A stretch of 64,000 nt of DNA from CAYVVT01 sp964454335 (lineage in GTDB: Bacteria; Fidelibacterota; UBA8477; JABMPR01): the NCBI GenBank assembly GCA_964454335.1, contig CAYVVT010000001.1:248001-312000 (forward strand), written 5' to 3'. Positions 1 through 8,757 of the stretch are shown piece after piece (positions within the stretch are counted from its first letter, which is position 1; the number at the start of each line of letters is the position of its first letter). The notes under the pieces are model-generated. The model ran no database searches. It saw nothing but the letters and a program-made list of their open reading frames with translations, and had not been told where the DNA came from. A program made the translations under genes and the position numbers.

Positions 1-1296
1 ATACATGACCCGGTATATATCGGTATTATCTACATTGGTGGGGAGTAGATCTGCGTTGAGACCGTGTGCCCGTGCGATGACGCCGCCGTATACGTCTCCG
101 TAATCCGCCCAGGAGATCCCGAAGCCGATCTCTTCACCGAATTGATCGGGTTTGGCGATGAAGGGCAGGCTACCGGTTCCGGTGGGGCCATCTACCGGGG
201 CGCCGTTCCCCCGGGTTTCCGGCAATGGTTGTCGTTTGTACTCTGAACTGCGGATCTGATGGACCTGCATGCTGCCGGCATCGCTGTCCGAAGCAACGAT
301 AAGCAAGGTGTTGGAAGCCCTTTTCATGAATTTCAGGCTTTCCCCGATGGCTGCGTCAGATCGGCTCAAAGCCGTGAGGGTACCCAGGGCGTTGTTGTGA
401 TTTCCAAAATTGTCGGTTCCCTCTTCCTCGACCACCAGCATGAAAGGTTTCTGCTTCGCAGACAGGATCCGTAGTGCGACAGCAGTCATCTCTGCCAGGC
501 TGGGAGCCTGTGGGGCGTACATGGGAATGTCCTGTTCTGCAAGCTCTTCTTCTGTGAGATCATTGAAAGTATGTACTGCGGCAAAGACACCCAGGACCCG
601 CTCGGTCTCTGCAGGCAAAGCCAATAACTCATTACGATCATAAACCAGAGTGTAACCCAGATCGCGTGCTTCCTCGATGAGATTCCGTCCATCTGTTCGT
701 CGGCCCGCCTGACCAAAGCGACCGGTGACACCTTCGGGCAGGAGCAGGACTTCACCTCCACTGAGGATAAGGTCAGCACCTGAATGAATGATCTGGTCTG
801 AGATATCATCGTTCATCGCCCGGCTCTTGGCGCTTGCCAGGAACACGCCTGTTCCAGGCTCATTGATGTGACCGCTGTTGATCACACCGACAGCCATATC
901 TGCTTTCTGGGCTTCCACCATGATGCTGAAATCCTTGCCAGATGCGGATTTGACAGGTCGGTCGGGATCGATGCCATAGTCATCGATCTCTGCCTTGACC
1001 CCGAAGGCATGGGCCGTTGCGCCGGCATTCGAGCTGGTACCCATAGCGTGTAATTGGTGAGAGCGATACACCCCGAGTTCATCGAGTCGGTCCCAGTTGA
1101 TCATGCCGTCCGGACCCTGCTCAAGGATCCGCAGTGCATTCCAGGTATTTACTCCGGTCCCATCCGGATGGATGAAGATGACATTCCCGGTAAGCCCTGC
1201 TTCGGTGCCCGCCGAGTTACAGGTTGTGAGTGTGAAGACCATGCAGAGCAGGCTTGTGAAGACCAGCATCGACTTATGGATAGAGGTAACGGTCAT
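1..1296 (-). CDS. Alkaline phosphatase-like lipoprotein (C-terminal end cut by window edge)
   Basis: The reading frame is open from an ATG at 1296 to base 1, so 432 codons are visible and the stop lies outside the window. The N-terminus is a lipoprotein signal ending in LTTC. The protein reads as a PhoA-family metallophosphatase. A metal Asp sits in HPDGTG, the likely nucleophile Ser is the second Ser of GTSSNAGATAHAFG, a VEEEGTDNFGNHNN block carries Glu, Asp and His ligands, and HGLNAD near the visible end fits the last His. The usual Asp-His pair reads VASDSD, so one expected zinc His seems replaced by Ser. It probably releases phosphate from organic esters in the periplasm. Family call fairly sure; substrate unknown. 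Confidence 0.8.
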   Translation of the reverse strand, partial: MTVTSIHKSMLVFTSLLCMVFTLTTCNSAGTEAGLTGNVIFIHPDGTGVNTWNALRILEQGPDGMINWDRLDELGVYRSHQLHAMGTSSNAGATAHAFGVKAEIDDYGIDPDRPVKSASGKDFSIMVEAQKADMAVGVINSGHINEPGTGVFLASAKSRAMNDDISDQIIHSGADLILSGGEVLLLPEGVTGRFGQAGRRTDGRNLIEEARDLGYTLVYDRNELLALPAETERVLGVFAAVHTFNDLTEEELAEQDIPMYAPQAPSLAEMTAVALRILSAKQKPFMLVVEEEGTDNFGNHNNALGTLTALSRSDAAIGESLKFMKRASNTLLIVASDSDAGSMQVHQIRSSEYKRQPLPETRGNGAPVDGPTGTGSLPFIAKPDQFGEEIGFGISWADYGDVYGGVIARAHGLNADLLPTNVDNTDIYRVMY

Positions 1297-1348
1297 GGGG
1301 TGTATTCCTACAATTTATTAGGTATAAGCGATCAAGTCCTGATCGTAA

Positions 1349-1873
1349 TCAGGAAATCACTGCGATAGCAACAATGATGGCGATGATCATCCAGGTGTTG
1401 ATGTACAGCAGCATCAGTGTACCCAAAGTCAGGAGCAGATCGCGGTCGGCGGCGGCCAGTTTTGTACCGCCCAGCTCAATTTCGCCACTACGATGGAAGG
1501 GATTATCCACGTGAAGGGTCATGGCTGGATTTGGTTTGTCTTCCTCGTACCAGGCCCAGGCGCCCTTGAGTATCTCATGGCTGCGGAAGTAGAACTGCTT
1601 GCCGTTTTCCAGCGTTAGCGTGCTTTTCTGGAAGTCGATCCAGCGAAAGTTGAGCCGGCCCAGCTTCTTCTCATCCTGGGCGTTGTAAATATCGATCACC
1701 CGATTAAAGCGGCCATCGGGCTTGAACAGGAAGTGGTTCTTGCCGGCCTTGCCCTCACCTTCGGCACTGAAGAGACTCTTCCGTTTCAGGTTAGCCTTCT
1801 CAGTTTTGTCCTGCGTAATGCTAAAAGACTGACGCAGATGGGATTCCTTCTGCCAGAAATAAGTATTTGCCAT
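1349..1873 (-). CDS. Hypothetical protein with C-terminal membrane anchor
   Basis: Encodes 174 residues from MANTYFWQ. This ATG was chosen over one nine codons upstream because AAAGGAGG lies seven bases before it. The first 145 residues are soluble and rich in Lys, Trp and aromatic residues. The last 30 are one or two hydrophobic segments (LLLTLGTLMLLYI, MIIAIIVAIAVIS). It may be a tail-anchored protein with a beta-rich cytoplasmic domain, as in scramblase/LURP-like folds, but that resemblance is only an impression. It lies 52 bases upstream of the phosphatase gene on the same strand. No function assigned. Confidence 0.6.
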   Translation of the reverse strand: MANTYFWQKESHLRQSFSITQDKTEKANLKRKSLFSAEGEGKAGKNHFLFKPDGRFNRVIDIYNAQDEKKLGRLNFRWIDFQKSTLTLENGKQFYFRSHEILKGAWAWYEEDKPNPAMTLHVDNPFHRSGEIELGGTKLAAADRDLLLTLGTLMLLYINTWMIIAIIVAIAVIS

Positions 1874-2003
1874 TGCTTGCCTCCTTTCGACGGGGTGCAA
1901 TCTAACAGGGATTCTTTATAAATCTATCGGCTGTCATCGCTTGAGGAGAAATTCGCATGTCACCTATTAAGTGTTCACACGAGCTGTCGATACAGCCCTG
2001 ATT

Positions 2004-3320
2004 CTATCCCCGAAAGGTCCACTTTAAGAGATTCCGCAGGTTGATGGTGGCCCCCTGCATGAGGATGCCAACACGGAACAAGCGGCTACCGGCCCAGACT
2101 GAAAAGAGTGTAAAGAGCAGTACGATGATCAGTCCCAGCCAGGGCTGCCACGCGGGGATACTCTGCGGGCTGCTTAGTCGCAGGGTCATCACCATGGGGA
2201 TGAATGGTGGGAACAGTGACATTCCGGTGGAGAAACCGCTCATGGGTTCCTTGAGCACAGGCACAAGCACGAACATGGGGATCATGGCAGGTATCATGGC
2301 CGGGAATGTGAGGTTGGATGCGTCCCGGGCATCGTTACAGACAGAACCCAGCCCCACCATGATGGACCCCATCATGAAGATCAGCAGGATCATGAAAGTG
2401 AAGAACCAGGGGAGGACATCATAGGGGATATAGGAACCGTAACCAATGTACTCGACGTAGAGCACACCAACGGAAACGTAGATCGTTGATCCGGTAAGTG
2501 CGATGGCCAATCCGCCCAGAACCTTTCCTAGCATGAACTGGAACGGACTTATGGAGCCCAGCAGTACCTCGGCGATCTTCTGGCTCTTCTCCTCCATGAT
2601 GGCATTCAATTGCGGAATGGCCCCCATCATGGCCATCATGAACATCAGCATGGTCATGAAGATGGGGATCAGGATCGCCTGGATCTCATCACTTTCTTCG
2701 GCATCCTGTATTTCCCCGGAATCATCTACCGAGATCAGTCCCAAACCTTCGGCGTTGATCCACCAGAACAGATCTGGCGCAGATTCCACCGAGATCTCGG
2801 CATCCCTCAACCGCAGGCGGCGCAGCTGATCATTGATGGGCCAGTTGAGCCAGCGCCGGAGATCGTCCAGGGCCGAATTTTCAGAATGGTATGATATCTG
2901 TGCGGCGGGACGGTTCTCGCTGGGGTGTATAACACCGGATCCAATTTCCAGGAAGGCATAGAGTTCGCCGGAACGAATGCTGTCGGACAGTGACAAGCGC
3001 TGAGCAGCAATAGCTGCGGTATCCGCCGGTTCCCTGCGCTCAAGGAGATAGGCGGGCTTGATCTGCTTGCCGTTTTCCAGATCGAAGATCTCTGTGCTAT
3101 TCCTGTACTCGGCTTTGCTGATTAGCGTATCGGCTATTTCACCCGTATGGTCAAGGATGACGACGCGCTTATCACTGATGTCGACCTTGTCTTCGAGTAA
3201 CTTAATAGCAATGATGCTGCCGCTCATCATGACAGGCGCAACCACCAGCATGATGACAAAACCCTTGGTCTTTACTGCAGCCAGATATTCACGCTTGAGC
3301 AGCTTCAGGACCTTAAGCAT
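2004..3320 (-). CDS. ABC-2 type exporter permease, NatB-like
   Basis: About 438 residues. The start is MLKVLKLLKREYLAAVKTKGF: GGAGG lies six bases upstream and the ATG overlaps the end of the ATPase gene by 8 bases, so the two are translationally coupled. An N-terminal membrane helix (about residues 18-40) is followed by a periplasmic domain of about 200 residues and then five or six helices, with the conserved block MMGAIPQLNAIMEEKSQKIAEVLLGSISP just before and within the core. This layout is that of COG1668 (NatB/YhaP) permeases, which work with a NatA-type ATPase to export Na+ or other substrates. The actual substrate cannot be read from the sequence. Confidence 0.85.
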   Translation of the reverse strand: MLKVLKLLKREYLAAVKTKGFVIMLVVAPVMMSGSIIAIKLLEDKVDISDKRVVILDHTGEIADTLISKAEYRNSTEIFDLENGKQIKPAYLLERREPADTAAIAAQRLSLSDSIRSGELYAFLEIGSGVIHPSENRPAAQISYHSENSALDDLRRWLNWPINDQLRRLRLRDAEISVESAPDLFWWINAEGLGLISVDDSGEIQDAEESDEIQAILIPIFMTMLMFMMAMMGAIPQLNAIMEEKSQKIAEVLLGSISPFQFMLGKVLGGLAIALTGSTIYVSVGVLYVEYIGYGSYIPYDVLPWFFTFMILLIFMMGSIMVGLGSVCNDARDASNLTFPAMIPAMIPMFVLVPVLKEPMSGFSTGMSLFPPFIPMVMTLRLSSPQSIPAWQPWLGLIIVLLFTLFSVWAGSRLFRVGILMQGATINLRNLLKWTFRG

Positions 3321-4224
3321 CGGCCACCTCCTCGCCGGCGATACGGACGAAGATGTCATGCAGTGTCGGTTTCATGATCTCAAAACTCAGCAGGGGGCTG
3401 CGGCTCAGGATCTCTCGAATGATCTCCTGCGGGTCTGTTCCTGAGCTTAGGCGTAATTCCTGGACCTGCCCAAAATCCTGGAGGTGTGATATTCCCGGGA
3501 GCTGTTCAAGTCCCGACACTGGTCGTTCCGCTCTTACCCTCAGCGTATCCATCCCATAGGTTCCCTGGATCTCGGTAAGTGTTCCATCAAGGACCTTGCG
3601 TCCCTTGTGGATCATGAATATGTAATCGCAGACCTTTTCTGCAGTGTTCATATCGTGGGTGCTGAACAGGATCGTTGCTCCCTGATCGCGTAGTTCTAGG
3701 ATGGCTCCGAGAAAGGTGTTGGTGTTCACCGGGTCGAGGCCGCTGAAGGGCTCGTCCAGAATGATCAATCGTGGTTCAGCTGCGATGGTGGCGATGAACT
3801 GGACCTTCTGGCTCATCCCCTTGCTCAGGGTTTCCACCTTCTTGTCGGCCCAGTCCTGCAGTTCCAGCTTCGTCAGCCATCGATCCACCACCTGGCGAAC
3901 GTTGCGGCCGTTTTTAAGGTCACCGTAGAAATGTAAAAGCTCCCGCACCTTCATTTTCTTGTAGAGACCGCGTTCTTCCGGGAGGTAACCCACCCAATCG
4001 GTGGCGGTACCCAGGCGTTGCTCCCCAAAGATCCGGATCGCACCGCTATCGGGAAACAGGATGTTCATGATCATACGCATGGTGGTGGTCTTGCCGGAGC
4101 CATTGGGACCGATGAAGCCGTAGATGCTCCCGGCGGGTACCAGCAGGGAAACGTCGTTTACAGCGAGATGTTCACCAAAGTACTTGTGTATGCTCTGCAG
4201 GTCTACTGCCGGGATTTGATTCAC
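3313..4224 (-). CDS. ABC transporter ATP-binding protein, NatA-like
   Basis: 303 residues. Walker A GPNGSGKTTT, Q-loop region GYLPEERGLYKKM, signature LSKGMSQKVQFI, Walker B LIILDEPFSGLDP and H-loop STHDM are all present and intact. The C-terminal 80 residues form the extra domain of the COG4152 family. It supplies ATP hydrolysis to the permease that overlaps its end. It starts 4 bases after the stop of the cyclase-like gene, so the three genes look like one operon. Confidence 0.9.
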   Translation of the reverse strand: MNQIPAVDLQSIHKYFGEHLAVNDVSLLVPAGSIYGFIGPNGSGKTTTMRMIMNILFPDSGAIRIFGEQRLGTATDWVGYLPEERGLYKKMKVRELLHFYGDLKNGRNVRQVVDRWLTKLELQDWADKKVETLSKGMSQKVQFIATIAAEPRLIILDEPFSGLDPVNTNTFLGAILELRDQGATILFSTHDMNTAEKVCDYIFMIHKGRKVLDGTLTEIQGTYGMDTLRVRAERPVSGLEQLPGISHLQDFGQVQELRLSSGTDPQEIIREILSRSPLLSFEIMKPTLHDIFVRIAGEEVADA

Positions 4225-4228
4225 TTAT

Positions 4229-4687
4229 TTACTCCTGGGTCTGTTGTTCAAGATCTTTAGACAGTACAAAATCATCTTCAGTGGGCAGCAGAAAGAGATC
4301 ATTCACTGCGGCACCGATAATATCCAGACATTTTCGGTCATGGGTCCCCAGATCCCCGAGGTACACCTTGCCGATATGACCTTTTACCTGGACAGCATTC
4401 TCATAACCGGCGCGTTCAAGGTGTTCCTGGGCCCGTTGCTGGATGTTCCGCAGGTTTCCCACCACCTTTCGCGGTGAATCTGAGGGAAAGATTACCAGGG
4501 CTGCATCACCGATGAACTTGATGACCTCACCTCCGCTCTCCTGGATCAGGCGCCCTATCATCTCGAAATAAGCATTGAGAAAATCGAACAGGTTCTTGCT
4601 GCTCAGATTCCTGCTGATCGCAGCGAAACCCTTTATATCCAGGAGTGCCATGATGATCCTGTTCTCTTGCGGATAGTATGTATTCAT
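4229..4687 (-). CDS. Class III nucleotide cyclase-like domain protein
   Basis: A single cyclase homology domain of about 152 residues with no sensor domain. First metal Asp is in ALLDIKGF; the Lys and second metal Asp are in IKFIGDAAL; Asp and Asn of the purine/active-site strand are in LDIIGAAVND. The Arg that normally follows (VNxAxRL) is replaced by Leu (VNDLFLL), so activity may be low or lost. The ATG at 4687 has GGGGGA only three bases upstream; a TTG at 4717 is an alternative start with no clear ribosome site. The gene is 4 bases upstream of the NatA-like ATPase gene, suggesting a role tied to that exporter. Confidence 0.7.
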   Translation of the reverse strand: MNTYYPQENRIIMALLDIKGFAAISRNLSSKNLFDFLNAYFEMIGRLIQESGGEVIKFIGDAALVIFPSDSPRKVVGNLRNIQQRAQEHLERAGYENAVQVKGHIGKVYLGDLGTHDRKCLDIIGAAVNDLFLLPTEDDFVLSKDLEQQTQE

Positions 4688-4838
4688 ATCTCCCCCGATA
4701 CGATTGATTATCGCCAAGCGGTCTCATAATAATGTGAGCATGCAAGAATTACCAGTCAGATGGCAGGTATAGGTCAATGACAGCAATTTCATCCTGACCA
4801 GCCAGGGTATGTATTTTGATGATCGGGTCCAGATCGAC

Positions 4839-7067
4839 TTAGAGGAATTCGCAGTATTCCTGCATGCGCCGCTGCAGTTCGGCAAACTGAAAGGGTTTGG
4901 GAATCACACCGACCAGTGATAGGCCCTCGAACCGTTCGCGGATATCGGATTCGTCATATCCACTGCAGATCACCACCCTGATATCGGCGTCCAGCTTGGT
5001 CAATTCACGCAGGGTTTCGATACCATCCATCTCGGGCATGGTGAGATCCAGGAGTATGCAACGAATGTCCTGGCTGCGTTCAGCGTATACGGAAAGGGCT
5101 TCACGGCCACCCTGGGCGGTGATCACATCGAAACCCAGCAGCTCCAGCAGCTGCTGAGCAACATCCAGGACCTCTGCTTCATCATCGACCACAAGCAGTG
5201 TTCCACTACCCTGCCATTCTTCTGGGCTGGGGATCTCTTCCATGGTAACCACCTCCGGTTCTTCGACTATGGGAAATCCGACGTAGATCCGGGTACCTTC
5301 CTCCGGGACGGATCCGACGTTGATGAGACCATGATGCTCTCGGATGATCCCCAGTACTGAGGATAATCCCAGGCCACGACCAGGGAATTTTGTGCTGTAA
5401 AACGGATCGAAGATCTTGGTCATCTCATCCGGTGATATGCCCTTACCGGTATCCTCGACTGCCAGAATGACATACCGCCCGGCTTTCGCATTCGTTTTCA
5501 CCGGCATGTCACTGATATCAGACTCCAGTAATTGCTCTACCCTGGTGCTCACAGTAATGGTCCCACTCTCATTCTCCAGGGCTTCCGATGCATTGGTGAT
5601 CAGGTTCAGCATGATCTGTCTGACCTGGGTGAGGTCCGCCTCTATCACCGGTAAAGGTTTGGCCAGGTCGAACCTGAGCGTCGCTTTCTTCGAGACAGAT
5701 GCCTCCAGAAGATCACTCTGTTCCTTGAGTACATTATTCAAGGCAACCGGCTCCAGAACGAATTTTCCCTTGCCGGAATAGGTCAGCATCTGTCTCACCA
5801 GATCGGTGGACCGGACTGCCGTAGCCTTGATGGTCTTGATGCTTTTCCGGGCGGGGGAATCATCTGGTAGATTGTAGAGGGCGATGTCAGTATTTCCCAG
5901 GATGATCATGAGCAGATTGTTGAAATCATGGGCAATACCTTTCGACAGTATTCCCAGGCTTTCCAGTTTCTGGGCCTGATGCAGCCGTTTCTCAAAATCC
6001 AGTTTCTGGCGTTCTTCCTCCTTGCGGTTCGTCAGGTCGCGTACCACATAGATGATGCCGCGTGCAGGGCCATCTTCGGTCCGAAGAATGGAAGCCGAGA
6101 GAGAAACGACCAGATCATGATCATCAAAAGTACGGAAGTATGCCTCCACGTCACTGATCGTTCCCTGTTCCTGCAGTTGAGCGAGCCAGGTATTCTCGTA
6201 AATGGCCCGTTCACGCTCGGCCAGAAAGGTGCTTGCCATCTTTCCAACGAGATCGGCAGGAGAATTACAATGTAGTAATTTGGCTGCCCCCTGGTTCGCG
6301 GTGACGACCCGACCATCAGTACTCACCAGGAACAACGCATCACGCATGGTGGCGATGATATTCTCGGCGGCAGAGGCCGGTGTGAGGGCAAACAGGCTGT
6401 ATTTCCAGATCGCTATCGTGATAAGCAGACATTCCAGGATAAAGCCGGCAGAATTCAACTCCGGGAACCGAATTTCGATGAATGCCGGTAGAGCCCTGGT
6501 GGAGAATCCGATCACATAAGTGAGCAGAAGACCGGTGAGCACCAGCAGGATCTGACGTCTGCGCTGGATGCTCCTCGTATACAGAAAAGCCCTGATGGTC
6601 AGGATCAGATTCGCGGTACCCATGATGACCACCCAGATAGAGACCATCAGGCTGAGATAGAAATTGGCCATTAGATCATAGGACCAGCCCCAGAACACCT
6701 CGATTGGTTTGGCTGTGGGCATCTCGATGATCAGAGCCACAGACAGGATCAATGCCGGACCGTAGATGAGCAGGTAGATGTAATTGGTCTTGAAGGCCCG
6801 CCGGGCTTCGGTGAAGAGTAAGATGAAATGCAGCTCAAAAGCTGGAGTGAATAACCAAAGCAAGCCTGCATTCAGCCAGAATTCAGCCATCTGGATGGTC
6901 TCGGCCTGTCGATAACCGAATTCGGTAAAAGACCAGTAGGCTCCAGAAATACAGAAGAGAAAGAAGACCCGGTTCATGGTCTCCCGGGGATTCCGCTGTA
7001 GAACATAGCCCCCCAGAGTCGAGGCCAGCAGAAAGGCGAGCAGGGAGATCAGCGAGAACTCATTCAT
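4839..7067 (-). CDS. Hybrid sensor histidine kinase/response regulator with 7TM input
   Basis: 742 residues. Roughly residues 1-225 hold seven hydrophobic segments of the 7TM histidine-kinase input type. Then come a PAS domain (about 235-350) and a HisKA domain with phosphoacceptor His380 in GIAHDFNN. The HATPase domain has N-box NLITNASEAL, G1 VEDTGKGIS and G2 GRGLGLS. A C-terminal receiver has Asp674 in LLDLTMPEMDG, Asp-Asp in VVDDEAEV and Lys in PKPF. All key residues are present, so phosphorelay from His to the internal Asp is expected. No separate regulator gene is adjacent. The PAS domain shows no obvious cofactor motif; the signal is unknown. Confidence 0.92.
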   Translation of the reverse strand: MNEFSLISLLAFLLASTLGGYVLQRNPRETMNRVFFLFCISGAYWSFTEFGYRQAETIQMAEFWLNAGLLWLFTPAFELHFILLFTEARRAFKTNYIYLLIYGPALILSVALIIEMPTAKPIEVFWGWSYDLMANFYLSLMVSIWVVIMGTANLILTIRAFLYTRSIQRRRQILLVLTGLLLTYVIGFSTRALPAFIEIRFPELNSAGFILECLLITIAIWKYSLFALTPASAAENIIATMRDALFLVSTDGRVVTANQGAAKLLHCNSPADLVGKMASTFLAERERAIYENTWLAQLQEQGTISDVEAYFRTFDDHDLVVSLSASILRTEDGPARGIIYVVRDLTNRKEEERQKLDFEKRLHQAQKLESLGILSKGIAHDFNNLLMIILGNTDIALYNLPDDSPARKSIKTIKATAVRSTDLVRQMLTYSGKGKFVLEPVALNNVLKEQSDLLEASVSKKATLRFDLAKPLPVIEADLTQVRQIMLNLITNASEALENESGTITVSTRVEQLLESDISDMPVKTNAKAGRYVILAVEDTGKGISPDEMTKIFDPFYSTKFPGRGLGLSSVLGIIREHHGLINVGSVPEEGTRIYVGFPIVEEPEVVTMEEIPSPEEWQGSGTLLVVDDEAEVLDVAQQLLELLGFDVITAQGGREALSVYAERSQDIRCILLDLTMPEMDGIETLRELTKLDADIRVVICSGYDESDIRERFEGLSLVGVIPKPFQFAELQRRMQEYCEFL

Positions 7068-7216
7068 CGGGAATCAATCGTCGTATCTGTGATATGGTAT
7101 TTAATCATCAGCAACAATCTGAACATCCAGGAGCACTGATCGCCCCCAGTAAATTCTAAAAATTAAGTGTTCCGCAGGTGCACACAAAGGCCTTTAACCT
7201 GCCCACTGCCGCCCGT

Positions 7217-8668
7217 CTATTCTCCAGGAAAGGGGACTTTATCAGCCGGATAAAGAAAATTCTCCCCCATCTTGATCTGGTTTACACGGCCTTCAGTATC
7301 CAGCTCAAAGACCACCAGCTCACCGTTCCCGTTATCGCCCGTCATACGGAATGTGTTGGGGGATACCGGTGTCAGCTCGATCAGTTCACTGTCCAATTCA
7401 TCCTCAGGTGGGAAACTGTAGGTGTTCATGACCAGCTTGTCGCCAAGGATCATCACCTGTGTCTCGAACCACCAGGGATCCCGGTACTCCCCCACGAAGG
7501 CCAGCCAGGATTCATCAGGTTTGATCTCTTCGATCTCCTCTGCGGGCAGATGGGATTGAATGAAATCCAGGATATGCCTGGCGAAATATGCAGGCTCACC
7601 GTCGTCGGCATTGGTCATAACCACTACCCCGATCCGGTTTTCCGGGACAAACATGATCTGGCTGCGCATTCCGGCCACCCAGCCACCGTGGCCGCAAACA
7701 GTCTCCCCCTTCCGATACCATATCGAGAAACCAAGACCCCAGCCGCTGCGCCAGTGAGAACGCAGGAAATGAACACGGTGCATGTCTTTGAGGGAGCTCC
7801 CCTTCAGGATGCTGTATTCGACATTCTCGTCTTCACGGAACTGAAGGCTGAGATATCTGGCCATGTCCTGAACAGTAGAAACCATATTGGCGGCAGGTGT
7901 GATCCCCTGGGTATCGTCCACGGTCATGGGGATGCGGCTGCCGTCTGCAAAACGTCGGCTGTAGGGTATCGCCATCCTCTCCATGAGGTCCGCGTCCGGT
8001 GTTACGGCCGAGGATCGCATGCCCAGAGGTTCCAGGATCTGTGAATGAATATAATCTTCATATGGCAGGCCGGATGCAGCGGCCACCACCTCACCGGCAA
8101 GCGTGAGTCCAAGATTTGAATATTTAATTTTCGTTTCCGGGGGATAGACCATCTCCTGGTCCGGCAGGGTTTCAATGACCTGTTCCCTGGTGGGGAACTT
8201 ATGATCTGTCCAGTAGGGAAAGGCTGCCTCGCGGGGCAGGCCGGAGGTGTGGGTGATCAGTTGGCGGATGGTCACCTGCGGTGCTCCGTCGAAGGGATTT
8301 TCGATATCGAACCAATCGAGGTAATCCTCGACGGGATCATCCAGCCTCAGCTTGTCCGCATCCCGCAACTGGATCAGTGCAGTGGCCGTGAATGTTTTGG
8401 TGATGGAGGCGATACGATAGACCGTCTCCGGAGTTGCCGGAACCTTTTTCTCCAGGTCCGCATAACCGAAACCGTTGGCATAGACCAGTTCCTGATCATG
8501 CACGATGCCTACGGAAAGTCCCGGCATCCCGCGGTACTCCATCTGGGCTTCGATCCAGGTTTCAAGAAGTTTCAGATTCTCCTGCAGCTCCTGGTGCTCG
8601 GTACCGGGTTTCGTCATTCCCAGTGCCAGCGTACAGACCGCAAGTAAGAAGATGTGAATTGTTCTCAT
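7217..8668 (-). CDS. Beta-lactamase-family serine hydrolase, exported
   Basis: 483 residues with an N-terminal signal peptide (IHIFLLAVCTLALG). The class C beta-lactamase/esterase fold is shown by SxxK (Ser88, Lys91 in RIASITKTF), the Tyr of KYSNLGLTL and the HGG motif in CGHGGWVAGM. The C-terminal 100 residues form an extra beta-rich domain (LAFVGEYRDPWW onward) typical of this family. Such proteins act as D-amino-acid peptidases, esterases or penicillin-binding-like enzymes in the periplasm; which one cannot be told. A second family member lies 89 bases upstream on the same strand. Confidence 0.88.
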   Translation of the reverse strand: MRTIHIFLLAVCTLALGMTKPGTEHQELQENLKLLETWIEAQMEYRGMPGLSVGIVHDQELVYANGFGYADLEKKVPATPETVYRIASITKTFTATALIQLRDADKLRLDDPVEDYLDWFDIENPFDGAPQVTIRQLITHTSGLPREAAFPYWTDHKFPTREQVIETLPDQEMVYPPETKIKYSNLGLTLAGEVVAAASGLPYEDYIHSQILEPLGMRSSAVTPDADLMERMAIPYSRRFADGSRIPMTVDDTQGITPAANMVSTVQDMARYLSLQFREDENVEYSILKGSSLKDMHRVHFLRSHWRSGWGLGFSIWYRKGETVCGHGGWVAGMRSQIMFVPENRIGVVVMTNADDGEPAYFARHILDFIQSHLPAEEIEEIKPDESWLAFVGEYRDPWWFETQVMILGDKLVMNTYSFPPEDELDSELIELTPVSPNTFRMTGDNGNGELVVFELDTEGRVNQIKMGENFLYPADKVPFPGE

Positions 8669-8757
8669 GATGCCCCCTGCATGTTGGAACGCTATTGGAT
8701 ACGATATTTTGATCCAGAGAATTACTCTCAGGTCATGTGAAGAGGTTCCAAGAACCC

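Noticed and set aside
1..1296. Shorter frames on both strands in this stretch
   Set aside because: The single open frame on the minus strand reads as a phosphatase throughout and explains the region.
7178..8044. A 288-codon plus-strand open frame
   Set aside because: It lies wholly opposite the serine hydrolase gene, has no ribosome site and no recognisable domain; the minus-strand protein has full catalytic motifs.
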